Source of the DNA: Nocardia sp.
GTDB lineage: Bacteria > Actinomycetota > Actinomycetes > Mycobacteriales > Mycobacteriaceae
Direction of reading: 5' to 3'
Length of the DNA: 64,000 nucleotides
NCBI RefSeq assembly: GCF_025465275.1
Contig: NZ_JAODNK010000086.1
Location: 62,001 to 126,000 of the forward strand
Shown here: positions 27,343 to 35,140 of the stretch, one piece after another
Layout of the letters: the number at the start of each line of letters is the position of its first letter
Position numbering within the stretch: position 1 is the stretch's first letter
Notes under the pieces: generated by a model
The model's input: the letters and a program-made list of their open reading frames with translations, nothing else
What the model was told of the DNA's origin: nothing
Databases searched by the model: none
Translations under genes and position numbers: made by a program

Positions 27343-27727
27343 CACCGACGGGAGTCTGCGATTCCGCTTCCACGCGGCGCACTTCCGCGACGTACCGGGC
27401 GACGGCGTCGCGATTACGTTCCAGGATGTGGATGCGCTCGGTCATGCGGTCGCGCTCGAGTTCGAGGGTGGCCAGCATTTCGGGAGTGGCGTCGAAGGAG
27501 TGGATGGCCCGGGGCGTGAGCAGGCACGGCAGGATCTGCTTGATGATCCGCGTGGGCAGCCCGGCTGCCAGCATGCCGCGGATCTGCAAAACCCTGTCGA
27601 CCAGTGCGTCGTCATAGTCGCGGTAGCCGTTGGCCTCCCGGTCGGAGAAGATCAGACCCTGCTCCTCGTAGTACCGCAGCAGGCGGCGCGAGGTTTCCGT
27701 GCGCTGTGACAGCTCGCCGATTCGCAT
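27326..27727 (-). CDS. MerR-family transcriptional regulator
   Basis: 133 residues. The N-terminal MerR helix-turn-helix (MRIGELSQRTETSRRLLRYYEEQGL) is followed by a wing with GYRDY and a long dimerisation helix rich in E, R and L (about 75-120). There is only one cysteine and no metal-binding loop, so it is more likely an organic-ligand sensor than a metal sensor. The ATG at 27725-27727 is preferred to a GTG 9 nt upstream. A 22-bp palindrome lies 30 bp upstream and should be its operator. Confidence 0.87.
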   Translation of the reverse strand: MRIGELSQRTETSRRLLRYYEEQGLIFSDREANGYRDYDDALVDRVLQIRGMLAAGLPTRIIKQILPCLLTPRAIHSFDATPEMLATLELERDRMTERIHILERNRDAVARYVAEVRRVEAESQTPVGATSPG

Positions 27728-27757
27728 GTAACCCACATCTCACTCATCCGGCCCTTG

Positions 27758-27779
27758 ACCCTCACATCAGTGTAAGGGT
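27758..27779. promoter_or_regulatory. MerR operator, 9-bp inverted repeat with 4-nt spacer
   Basis: ACCCTCACA, TCAG, TGTAAGGGT. The arms are inverted copies with one mismatch. Position and shape fit a MerR dimer site inside a stretched promoter, 30 bp before the merR ATG and beyond the end of the glycosyltransferase gene. Confidence 0.7.
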
Positions 27780-27864
27780 TTCAGTATTCCTTTGTGACAC
27801 ACACGAAGTCGTCTACGAAGGAAGACTGTGTGCTCGGCGAGATGACCTCGCCGAGCGCACGTCG

Positions 27865-29115
27865 TCAGACCTTCCGGACCGCGGCGAGTTGTGCTTCGAT
27901 GATTTTCACCGCTGCGCCGACGCCGTCCTCCTCGGCGATAAGGGCTGCCAATCGAGTCGCGTTGCCGCGGAGGGTGGTATCGGTGATCGCGATGCGGATC
28001 GCCGCGGCGAGATTGTCCACGGACAGTTTCGGATGCGGGATGGTCGCGGCGCTGACACCGAGCGCGGCCAGGCGCTCGGCCCAGAACGGCTGGTCCGAAT
28101 AGACCGGTACGGCGATCGCGGGCACCCCGGCGCGGATCCCCGCGGCGGTTGTGCCTGCGCCACAATGATGTACGACCGCGGACATGTGCGGGAACAGCCA
28201 CTCGTGCGGGACCTCGCCGATGGTCATCAAGTCGTCGCCGCTCACATCCAGCTGCAACCAGCCCGCCTGCACGATCCCGCGCACACCCGCCTGCCGGAGC
28301 GCCTCGCCCACGATCTTCGATACCCGCGCACTGTGTTCGGCGCTGCCGACCATGCTGCCGAACCCGACGAATACCGGCGGCGCTCCGGCCTTCAGAAACT
28401 CCGCCAGATCAGCGGGCGGTTCCCAATCCGTGGGCCGGGGCGGCCACCAGTAGCCGGTCACCTCCAGGCCCGGCCGCCAATCCGTGGGCCGCGGCGCCAC
28501 ATTCGGCGAATAGCCGTGCAGCACCAGCCATTGCGCGGCCGTCCGGCGACGGCGAAGTTCCCGCATGGAGACCTCCGGCAGGCCCAACTCGCGGCGGAAA
28601 CCCGCGACGACCCCGCCGAAAACACGATCGATGATCCACGCGCCGATCCCTGCGGCCCACCGGTTGCCGGTTGCGCCGAGGGAAACCGCGCCCATCGAGG
28701 CAGGTGGGTGGTCACCGGTCGAGGACATCGGCTGGAAGCGCAGCCCGATGGCCGGAATGCCCTTGGCCTCCGCGAGCGCGAAGCCCGCGAACTCGGTCAA
28801 TTGCGCAAGCAGCAGCAGATCGGCGGGTTCGTCGCGCAGGGCCGCGATCATGCCCTCCCCCATGCCCCGGACACCGCGGGGGGAAGCGAACTTCCACCCG
28901 GCCTTCCGCTTGTCGACATCGGGATCGGTCATATCAACATCGACATTGGTGTCCATCTCCCGGAATTCGAGGCCGCATCCGGTGATCAGGTCGGCGAAGA
29001 CCGAATGCGCGGCCACCACAACCTCGTGCCCGACCTCCCGCAATCGCAGTCCGAGACCGGTCAGCGGCGCGATATCACCGCGGCTGCCGATGCCGGCCAT
29101 AATGATCCTGCTCAT
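27865..29115 (-). CDS. GT1-family (UGT-like) glycosyltransferase
   Basis: 416 residues with a GT-B fold of the type that glycosylates natural products or sterols (MGT/GtfB-like). The N-terminus reads MSRIIMAGIGSRGDIAPL, the common GSRGD loop. The C-terminal donor-binding block reads VHHCGAGTTAAGIRAGVPAI followed by PVYSDQPFWAERL, the UGT signature region. The ATG at 29113-29115 overlaps the stop of the gene before it (ATGA), so translation is coupled. A longer frame upstream is an artefact. It is the last gene of the four-gene operon and likely puts a sugar on that operon's product. Confidence 0.88.
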   Translation of the reverse strand: MSRIIMAGIGSRGDIAPLTGLGLRLREVGHEVVVAAHSVFADLITGCGLEFREMDTNVDVDMTDPDVDKRKAGWKFASPRGVRGMGEGMIAALRDEPADLLLLAQLTEFAGFALAEAKGIPAIGLRFQPMSSTGDHPPASMGAVSLGATGNRWAAGIGAWIIDRVFGGVVAGFRRELGLPEVSMRELRRRRTAAQWLVLHGYSPNVAPRPTDWRPGLEVTGYWWPPRPTDWEPPADLAEFLKAGAPPVFVGFGSMVGSAEHSARVSKIVGEALRQAGVRGIVQAGWLQLDVSGDDLMTIGEVPHEWLFPHMSAVVHHCGAGTTAAGIRAGVPAIAVPVYSDQPFWAERLAALGVSAATIPHPKLSVDNLAAAIRIAITDTTLRGNATRLAALIAEEDGVGAAVKIIEAQLAAVRKV

Positions 29116-30383
29116 GCCACCTCCACCGTTCCGATAATCGACAACCACTGCGCCACAATCTCTTTCACCCGATCGATGCCGATACCGCCGGTCGGCGAGT
29201 GCACCGAGTAGTGCACGCGCCGGACACCGTCGTTCTGGCTCGCGCCGAGGAACATGCTCAGATCGAACACCGTGAGGCGCGCCTGCTCGCGGGAGTGCGC
29301 GCCCGGAATCCACACGCCGACATCACCGAGGAAGTTGAAGTAGAACTTCGGGAAGTTGAATTCGATGAGCCGCGACCAGCTCTCGGGGTGATGCCAGAAC
29401 AGCAGCGTGAAATCCTCCGGATTCTCCGGGTAGGTGGCAATCGCATCGCGCATGCGGTCGCTGTGACTGCCTGCCACCGGTCGCACCAGCCAGGGGTAAT
29501 CGTCCGAGAGCCAGGCGACGGTCCGGCCGAGGTCGGTCCCCGGACGGAGCCGGCTGTAGCGGCCGTGCTTCTGCACCTGCACGGGCCGCGCGACACCGGT
29601 GACATCCTCGATCGCCAAACCCAGTGCCACGAGCAGAATCCGGGTGTAGGAACAGTCCAGCGCCGTGGGCAGTTCATCGAGCAACCGTTCCGCGACAGCA
29701 CCTTCGATCACGCCGTCCAGGAATGCGGATTCGGGTGCGGCGGGCCGGGTCTCGATATTGGGTTCGCTATCGGAGGCGCCGACCCAGTAGTCCACATCGG
29801 CGGCACGTGTGAGCGCGTACTCGTCCAGGAAAGCAGCCCAGTCCGAGCCGGTCGTCTGCTCCGGCGCCAGCGCAATGGTCTCGCCCGCTTCCCATTGCCG
29901 CACATAGGTCGCGACGTCGTCCCACATCACCCACATGGCGACGCCGTCGATGGCGATGTGGTGAATGGTGAGCAGCAGAATATTGACATCCGTCGACCGG
30001 GTGAGCAGCGCCGCGGTCACGAGCTTGCCCGAGGGCGGGTCGAGCCGCAGATTACTCTTGGCGGTCTCCTCCTCCATCAACTGCGGCAGCAGGTTGTGGT
30101 CCAGATTCTCGATATCGACGGTCCGCACATCGATTCTGGCGGTATCGATCTCGCCGCCGGATGCGGGCTCGATGAGGCAGGTGGCCTCCATCCCGTAGCT
30201 GTAGCGGCTGCGCAGCGACTCGTGATTGTCCATGAGCGCATTGATCAGATGCTGCGCCTGTTCCAATCCCATGGAGACCGGAACGGGGCAGGGGATGGTG
30301 ATCCCGAACAGGGCCGGATTCGGATCCCACATCAGGAACTTCTTGGCGGCGGCGGTCAGCCGCCCGGGGCGCAGGTCTGTCAT
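29112..30383 (-). CDS. Stand-alone condensation-domain acyltransferase
   Basis: 423 residues, condensation/PapA-like superfamily, with no adenylation or carrier domain attached. The active-site motif HHIAIDG lies near residue 145. The latch region that is normally DFGWG is degenerate (FNFLGDVGVWIPG). Members of this fold make amide or ester bonds using carrier- or CoA-bound acyl groups. The ATG at 30381-30383 was chosen because the upstream extension of the frame is unrelated coding shadow. It starts 11 nt after the Eis-like gene and overlaps the glycosyltransferase start by 4 nt. Confidence 0.85.
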   Translation of the reverse strand: MTDLRPGRLTAAAKKFLMWDPNPALFGITIPCPVPVSMGLEQAQHLINALMDNHESLRSRYSYGMEATCLIEPASGGEIDTARIDVRTVDIENLDHNLLPQLMEEETAKSNLRLDPPSGKLVTAALLTRSTDVNILLLTIHHIAIDGVAMWVMWDDVATYVRQWEAGETIALAPEQTTGSDWAAFLDEYALTRAADVDYWVGASDSEPNIETRPAAPESAFLDGVIEGAVAERLLDELPTALDCSYTRILLVALGLAIEDVTGVARPVQVQKHGRYSRLRPGTDLGRTVAWLSDDYPWLVRPVAGSHSDRMRDAIATYPENPEDFTLLFWHHPESWSRLIEFNFPKFYFNFLGDVGVWIPGAHSREQARLTVFDLSMFLGASQNDGVRRVHYSVHSPTGGIGIDRVKEIVAQWLSIIGTVEVA

Positions 30384-30394
30384 GAATGTCCTCG

Positions 30395-31603
30395 TCAGAA
30401 GGGGGTGATATTGAAAGGCCGCCGAGTCGGGACCAATGCCTGATCCAGGGCCGCGACCGCACCGGCGGTGAGCTCCTCGATCCGTCCGGCGCGGTGCAGT
30501 TCCAGTGGCGTATGCGCACCGAAGTAGCTGCTGGCGAGCTCGACCGGGCCGAGGCGCAGGTCCGCCTGGGCGTCGCCGGGCGCAGGTTCCCAGCTGCCCT
30601 GACCATCGGTGATGTCGAGGAGGAACAGGCCCGGGCTCATGCCGTACGGATCGTCGACCCGTATCACGCCGTGGAAGTCCGCGCGATAGGTGCGCAGCCG
30701 GAAGGCCTTGGCGGCCTTCAGGATCCACATCCATACGCCGGTGTCGACCCCGGTCACCGCGGCGACCCGCGGATCCTCCAGCAGTAGCGGTGTCGGATCG
30801 TCCACCGCGGTGTCCATCCGGACCTCGTTGTATTCGCCGTGTCCCAGCAGGCAGCGCAGCAGTTCGCGGTGCGCGGCGACAGTGAGCACGCAGAAATCAC
30901 GCACCAGCACGGTATCCCCGACAAGATCGAACACCACATAGCCGTCCGGATGGACGATCACGCACGACTGGTCGTCGAAGGTTGCGGGCCAGAAGAATTC
31001 ACCACGACTCAGGGCCGCCGGAATGGACTGCTGCCAGCGATCGTAGATCTCCCGCAGGCGCGGGCGGGCCGCACTGGGGCGCAGCTCCCGCACCAGGGCC
31101 GAATCATCGCCGCCCGCACGCAGTTTCGCGCGCCGGCGGTCGATGCGCAGATGCCGGGTATGACTGGCCACCCCGACCGCGCCGTAATTGCCGCCCGGTC
31201 CCGGCATGGCGGCGAAGACGTCCGCACCGGTCTCCAGCGCGATGTACATCATCTCGGCCTGGATCTTGGAGTACAGCCCGCGCTTCTGATGAGTGGTGGC
31301 GACCATGCCCTGCGCACACGCCGCGACCTGCAGTTGTGCGCCGCCGGGCACCGTGGTGCTCATCCGGATCACCGAGCCGGTGCCGACGATGAACGGCGCG
31401 TCCGGATCCGAAACATCCTCGGCCACAATGATATCGGTGAGCAGGAACTGCTGTTTCCAGCTCTCGAAGTCCTTGGTACGCACACCGCCGAAAGCGCGGG
31501 AGTAGCAGTCACGCAGGGCATCCCAATCGTCCTCGCGGGCCCGGCGGATGATCAGGCCGTCAACGGCGAGGCCCTCCCGGTAGGACATGAGCTCGGAAAT
31601 CAT
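30395..31603 (-). CDS. Eis-like GNAT N-acetyltransferase
   Basis: 402 residues, the same length as mycobacterial Eis: two tandem GNAT domains plus a sterol-carrier-like C-terminal domain. Eis acetylates amines on aminoglycosides and lysines. An acetyl-CoA loop is visible (MVATTHQKRGLYSKI, about 100-114). The protein ends in Phe, as in Eis, whose terminal carboxylate takes part in catalysis. The region where Eis has the catalytic Tyr (FGYGP) reads AVGVASH here, so that Tyr appears lost. Its ATG overlaps the LLM stop (ATGA). The role in the operon may be N-acetylation or a divergent acyl transfer. Confidence 0.85.
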   Translation of the reverse strand: MISELMSYREGLAVDGLIIRRAREDDWDALRDCYSRAFGGVRTKDFESWKQQFLLTDIIVAEDVSDPDAPFIVGTGSVIRMSTTVPGGAQLQVAACAQGMVATTHQKRGLYSKIQAEMMYIALETGADVFAAMPGPGGNYGAVGVASHTRHLRIDRRRAKLRAGGDDSALVRELRPSAARPRLREIYDRWQQSIPAALSRGEFFWPATFDDQSCVIVHPDGYVVFDLVGDTVLVRDFCVLTVAAHRELLRCLLGHGEYNEVRMDTAVDDPTPLLLEDPRVAAVTGVDTGVWMWILKAAKAFRLRTYRADFHGVIRVDDPYGMSPGLFLLDITDGQGSWEPAPGDAQADLRLGPVELASSYFGAHTPLELHRAGRIEELTAGAVAALDQALVPTRRPFNITPF

Positions 31604-32637
31604 GCGTGCACGCCTTTCGTAGTGCGGGAATCGGTGTGCGCCGAGTCCTGCGCAGCGCCGATGCGGGGCAGCACCTCGTCACCGAGCAATCGCAGACCGG
31701 CCCAGCCCGCCGCCACCGGCAGGCCGCCGATCAACGGGTTCACAATGATTTCGGTACGGCCACCGGTGATTTGGGCGAGCAGCTGGCCGGGAGTCAGGAT
31801 TTCGGCGTATCCGTGTGCCCGCACCCGCTCGACGGAACTCACCGAGGCTTCATTGGGGCGCGGCAGTCCGGCCCGCCGCCAGGAAGCGTATTCGCGGGCC
31901 TCATTGAGGATGTACGGCCCGAATTCCGCCCATGCCGCATCCGGATCCTCGTGCAGCAGTGTGATTCTGCTGCCAGGCTCGGGCCGATGCACAAAGCCCT
32001 GGTGGCCGTGAATTTCCAGCTCCCGCAGGTACAGCGCCTCGAGCGAGGGCATGGACATCGGCGGCGAGTAGGGCAGCCCGAACCGGGCGGCACGGCGGGC
32101 CGCCGCCTCGGTCATGCCGCCGACGAACAGCAGCGGGTGCGGTTTCGTGAACGGTTTGGGCGTGACATCGATCAGCGCGCCGTTGTACTCGAACGGCGCA
32201 TCACCCCAGGCCGCCAGCATGACCTCGAGCGCGGTATCCATGAGCTGCCCGCGCCGGGCCCAGTCGCGGCCCATCGCGGCGTATTCCGCCGGCCGGTAAC
32301 CCATTCCGGCGACAATGGCCAGCCGACCACCGGAAAGGTTGTCCAGCACCGCTATGTCCTCGGCCAGCCGCACCGGGTCGTACAGCGGTACCAGCAGGGC
32401 GCTGATACTCACCCCCGCAGTGCGGGTGCGGGCCGCTATCGCCGAGGCCAGCAGCAGCGGCGAGGGCAGCCACCCGGTACCGGAGAGATGGTGTTCCTCG
32501 CAGCTGACGGCGGCGAACCCGTGCCGATCGGCGTACTCGGCCATCTCCAGCGCCGCCTGATACCGCTGCTGGTGCCCCGCGGCGGGATCGTCGATATTGG
32601 TCATATTCAATCGGAGCGCGGTCACCACGGGCGACAT
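31600..32637 (-). CDS. LLM-class flavin-dependent monooxygenase
   Basis: 345 residues, luciferase-like TIM barrel. SCEEHHLSGTGWLPSPLLLAS, AEDIAVLDNLSGGRLAIVAGMGY and LFVGGMTEAAARRAARFG are family-typical. Related enzymes use FMNH2 or F420H2; some hydroxylate or epimerise natural-product intermediates. The ATG at 32635-32637 has GGAGTGA 6 nt upstream; longer upstream frames are shadows. It is the first gene of a coupled operon: LLM - Eis-like - condensation domain - glycosyltransferase. Confidence 0.87.
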   Translation of the reverse strand: MSPVVTALRLNMTNIDDPAAGHQQRYQAALEMAEYADRHGFAAVSCEEHHLSGTGWLPSPLLLASAIAARTRTAGVSISALLVPLYDPVRLAEDIAVLDNLSGGRLAIVAGMGYRPAEYAAMGRDWARRGQLMDTALEVMLAAWGDAPFEYNGALIDVTPKPFTKPHPLLFVGGMTEAAARRAARFGLPYSPPMSMPSLEALYLRELEIHGHQGFVHRPEPGSRITLLHEDPDAAWAEFGPYILNEAREYASWRRAGLPRPNEASVSSVERVRAHGYAEILTPGQLLAQITGGRTEIIVNPLIGGLPVAAGWAGLRLLGDEVLPRIGAAQDSAHTDSRTTKGVHA

Positions 32638-32652
32638 CGAATTCACTCCGCA

Positions 32653-32681
32653 AATATTGAATGTGAAGTCGCACTTGGCAA
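32653..32681 (-). promoter_or_regulatory. Candidate promoter of the four-gene operon
   Basis: On the minus strand, TTGCCA (32676-32681), a 17-nt spacer, then AATATT (32653-32658), placed just upstream of the LLM ribosome site and ATG. Confidence 0.45.
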
Positions 32682-32935
32682 ACGCTCGGATACCCCAGTC
32701 ACTACCTCGCCGGCGGCGCGGTACCACTGGGCGGATATCCGCCGCCCACCGGTACCACCGGCAGGGGCACCCCGCGCACTGACGTACCTTCGCAGTGCCG
32801 CGGCGGCGCGCCCGGACGTGGTTTCCCCCCGGAAGCTCCGCGAAAAGTGGCCTGCCGCGCGATGATTCCTGGGTATCGGCCCCGTCTGCATTGGTAAAGC
32901 CCCTCTTCAGTGTTCGCACACGAAGGATTCCCGCC

Positions 32936-33739
32936 ATGAGCACCTCGACCGTGATCTCCAAAGACGGCACCGTCATCGCCTACGACAAGGTGGGCAGCGG
33001 CCCCGCTGTCGTACTCGTCGACGGTGCGTTCTGCTACCGCGATATGGGCCCGTGCGCCGCTGTCGCGCAGGAACTCTCGGATCGCTATACCGTTTACACC
33101 TACGATCGGCGCGGGCGCGGGGAGAGCGGCAACACGCTGCCCTACGATCGGCAGCACGAGATCGAAGACCTAGCCGCCGTGGCCGCCGAGGCGGGCGAAC
33201 CGGTCAGCCTCTGCACGTTCTCCTCAGGCGTCGGGCTGGTGCTGGCCGCTGTCGAGAACGGCCTCGCCGTCGACAAGCTCGCGCTATACGAATACCCGCT
33301 CATCACAGACGATTCCCGCAAGCCCGTACCGCACGGGTATCAGGACCACATCGCTGAACTCATCGCCGCCGATAAGCCCAGCGCGGCGATCAAGTACTTC
33401 CTGCACGCGGGCATCGGCCTGTCGAGCGTGCTGGTCGCCCTGTTCCCGCTGCTGCCCGGCTGGTCCAAGATGAGGAAGACCGCCTTCACCCTCACCTACG
33501 ACCGCCACTTCATGGAGGACGCCCTCGACGGCCGCCCCATTCCCACCGGACGGTACGACTACATCACCGCCCCCACAACGGTTTTCGCCGGTTCCAAGAG
33601 CCCGCAGTGGATGCGGCACGGCAATGTCGCACTCGCCCAGGCCATTCCCGGTGCGGTCTACGTCGAGCTGCCCGGCCAGACCCATCAGGTGAAGGCGAAG
33701 TTCTTCACACCCACCCTGAAGAAGTTCCTCGAGGCTTAG
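32936..33739 (+). CDS. Alpha/beta hydrolase with altered nucleophile elbow
   Basis: 267 residues. VVLVDGAFCYRD supplies the oxyanion strand and YTYDRRGRGESG the next strand. The nucleophile elbow reads LCTFSSGVGL, so the first Gly of GxSxG is replaced by Thr. A late His sits in LPGQTHQVKA. The function is unknown; related proteins are annotated as generic hydrolases. The ATG at 32936 is chosen; the 298 bp before it separate it from the divergent LLM gene. It is followed by a hairpin terminator. Confidence 0.83.
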   Translation: MSTSTVISKDGTVIAYDKVGSGPAVVLVDGAFCYRDMGPCAAVAQELSDRYTVYTYDRRGRGESGNTLPYDRQHEIEDLAAVAAEAGEPVSLCTFSSGVGLVLAAVENGLAVDKLALYEYPLITDDSRKPVPHGYQDHIAELIAADKPSAAIKYFLHAGIGLSSVLVALFPLLPGWSKMRKTAFTLTYDRHFMEDALDGRPIPTGRYDYITAPTTVFAGSKSPQWMRHGNVALAQAIPGAVYVELPGQTHQVKAKFFTPTLKKFLEA

Positions 33740-33757
33740 TCTCCTGAACAACCGCAC

Positions 33758-33779
33758 GCCTGCCGGACATCCGGCAGGC
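33758..33779. terminator. Hairpin terminator between convergent genes
   Basis: GCCTGCCGGA and TCCGGCAGGC separated by CA: a perfect 10-bp inverted repeat followed on the plus strand by TCGGTTT. It lies between the hydrolase (plus) and a membrane-protein gene (minus) and could serve both. Confidence 0.7.
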
Positions 33780-33802
33780 TCGGTTTCAGGTGCACCGGCG
33801 GA

Positions 33803-34192
33803 TCAGTATTCGACGGCGTCGACGGGCCCATCGGTACTGGTGACGGGTGCATCCTCGAGCGGTGCGGGACGGCGGCGCGCCCACAGACTCACCGTCAGCA
33901 CCACCGCGGACGCGATCAGTATGTGCGCCGCGAGCAGTACCAGCATCGGCAACGCGAAGCCCTCATCGGTGAGCGCGCCGCGCTCGCCCACGCAGTACAG
34001 CGTGTAGTTGGTCGATGTTCCCTCCGAGTCGTGCGTAGTGTCGGACACCACGATCGGCTCGGTGAAGGGGGCCGAACAGAACAGAGGCGCAGTCAGTTTC
34101 GCTTCCCCGGGCCAGATCGCCACCGGAACCACACAGCTGAAGATGCCCGCACCGACTGCGGTCGACAGGACAGTCACAAACACTCGGCTCAC
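33803..34192 (-). CDS. Small membrane protein, unknown function
   Basis: 129 residues. Hydrophobic segments lie at about 5-27 and 83-103. Between them is an extracytoplasmic loop with three cysteines (at least two likely to pair). A proline- and acid-rich cytoplasmic tail follows. I do not recognise a family. The GTG start lies 3 nt after the stop of the lipoprotein gene, so the two are translated from one message and probably act together at the membrane. Confidence 0.7.
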   Translation of the reverse strand: MSRVFVTVLSTAVGAGIFSCVVPVAIWPGEAKLTAPLFCSAPFTEPIVVSDTTHDSEGTSTNYTLYCVGERGALTDEGFALPMLVLLAAHILIASAVVLTVSLWARRRPAPLEDAPVTSTDGPVDAVEY

Positions 34193-34195
34193 GGC

Positions 34196-34849
34196 TCACA
34201 CCTGCTGCATTCGAAGAAAAGCACCCGTGCGGTCGAACTCGGCGACCACCTCCGAGCGCGGCGACACCACATTGGCGACCATCCGGATATCGCTGCCGAA
34301 TCGGCTCACCACGATCACGGTCACCTGACCGTCTGGCAGTTCGCTGCGCGCCAGCGCCGTATCGACGACCTCCTCGAGCCGCGCCAGGCCCGTCACCTCG
34401 CCGACGGTGAAACATTCGCCCTCAAGATCGTCGTATGCCGAAACCCGTACCGGCTGCGCGGAACTGAGCGCGCCGAGCATGTACGAATAGTCGTCGACCT
34501 GCCGCGATCCGTCCGGATGCCGAATCCGCAAGCGCACGGTGGGCGCGGTGGCGCTCATGTCATCGTGGTCGGCCAGGAACCTGCTCACCTGGGCCGGTTG
34601 GTCGTTCAGCACGAGGCGGAACTGCGTCGAATTCGGCGCGCTCAGCACCATCACATCGGCCTGCAGCTCGGCAGCGCCCACACGCTGTGCCAGCGCGATC
34701 ACCGCCCCCTGCGGCAGCGCACTCACCAGTCCCCCACCGCGCGTACGGATCTGCTGCTCGAAATCCGCACGATCCACCGCGCCGATACATCCACTCGTCC
34801 CGAGCACGGCCAGACACAGTGCGACTCGAAACCAACCAACCCCGCGCAT
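34196..34849 (-). CDS. Putative lipoprotein
   Basis: 217 residues from the ATG at 34847-34849, which has GAGG 6 nt upstream. The N-terminus is a lipoprotein signal (MRGVGWFRVALCLAVLG) ending in a lipobox TSGC, so Cys21 should be lipidated, in line with the Lnt in this window. The mature part is mostly soluble alpha/beta with no recognised motif. The frame is open 111 nt further upstream but that would bury the signal peptide. It is coupled to the small membrane protein downstream. Confidence 0.75.
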   Translation of the reverse strand: MRGVGWFRVALCLAVLGTSGCIGAVDRADFEQQIRTRGGGLVSALPQGAVIALAQRVGAAELQADVMVLSAPNSTQFRLVLNDQPAQVSRFLADHDDMSATAPTVRLRIRHPDGSRQVDDYSYMLGALSSAQPVRVSAYDDLEGECFTVGEVTGLARLEEVVDTALARSELPDGQVTVIVVSRFGSDIRMVANVVSPRSEVVAEFDRTGAFLRMQQV

Positions 34850-34972
34850 ACCTCGAATGCTAAAGGCTCTCAGCCACATACGGCCGGCTACCAGAAGACG
34901 GCCGCATGATCCTTTCATGATCGACAACCGAACCTCGCCCAGCAATCCAGCCGCAATCACGTGGCGGCACCC

Positions 34973-35140
34973 GTGTCAGCTCATCGTGCGCAATCCACCC
35001 TCAGATCGCCATGCGGGTCGGAGTGTCTGCTCGCCACAGGCCTATCGTGCCGGCTCGGCATGCGGATTCTGGTGTCAGCTCCCCACACCGGTCGTCGGGC
35101 GGGGTCGCATACGGGCTGCGGCGTCAGCTCGCCGTGCGGG
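34973..35140. repeat. Degenerate ~49-bp tandem repeat, about four units
   Basis: The core GTGTCAGCTC or a one-base variant occurs at 34973, 35023, 35072 and 35121, i.e. at 50, 49 and 49 bp. A second shared block, GCATGCGG or GCATACGG, precedes each of the last units. The fourth copy covers the stop codon of the alpha/beta hydrolase at 35124. The surrounding 34850-35123 has no gene. Confidence 0.6.

Noticed and set aside
27604..29211. 535-codon plus-strand frame opposite the glycosyltransferase
   Set aside because: Antisense shadow; the glycosyltransferase motifs are on the minus strand.
29199..30443. 414-codon plus-strand frame opposite the condensation domain
   Set aside because: Antisense shadow with His/Gly-rich low-information sequence.
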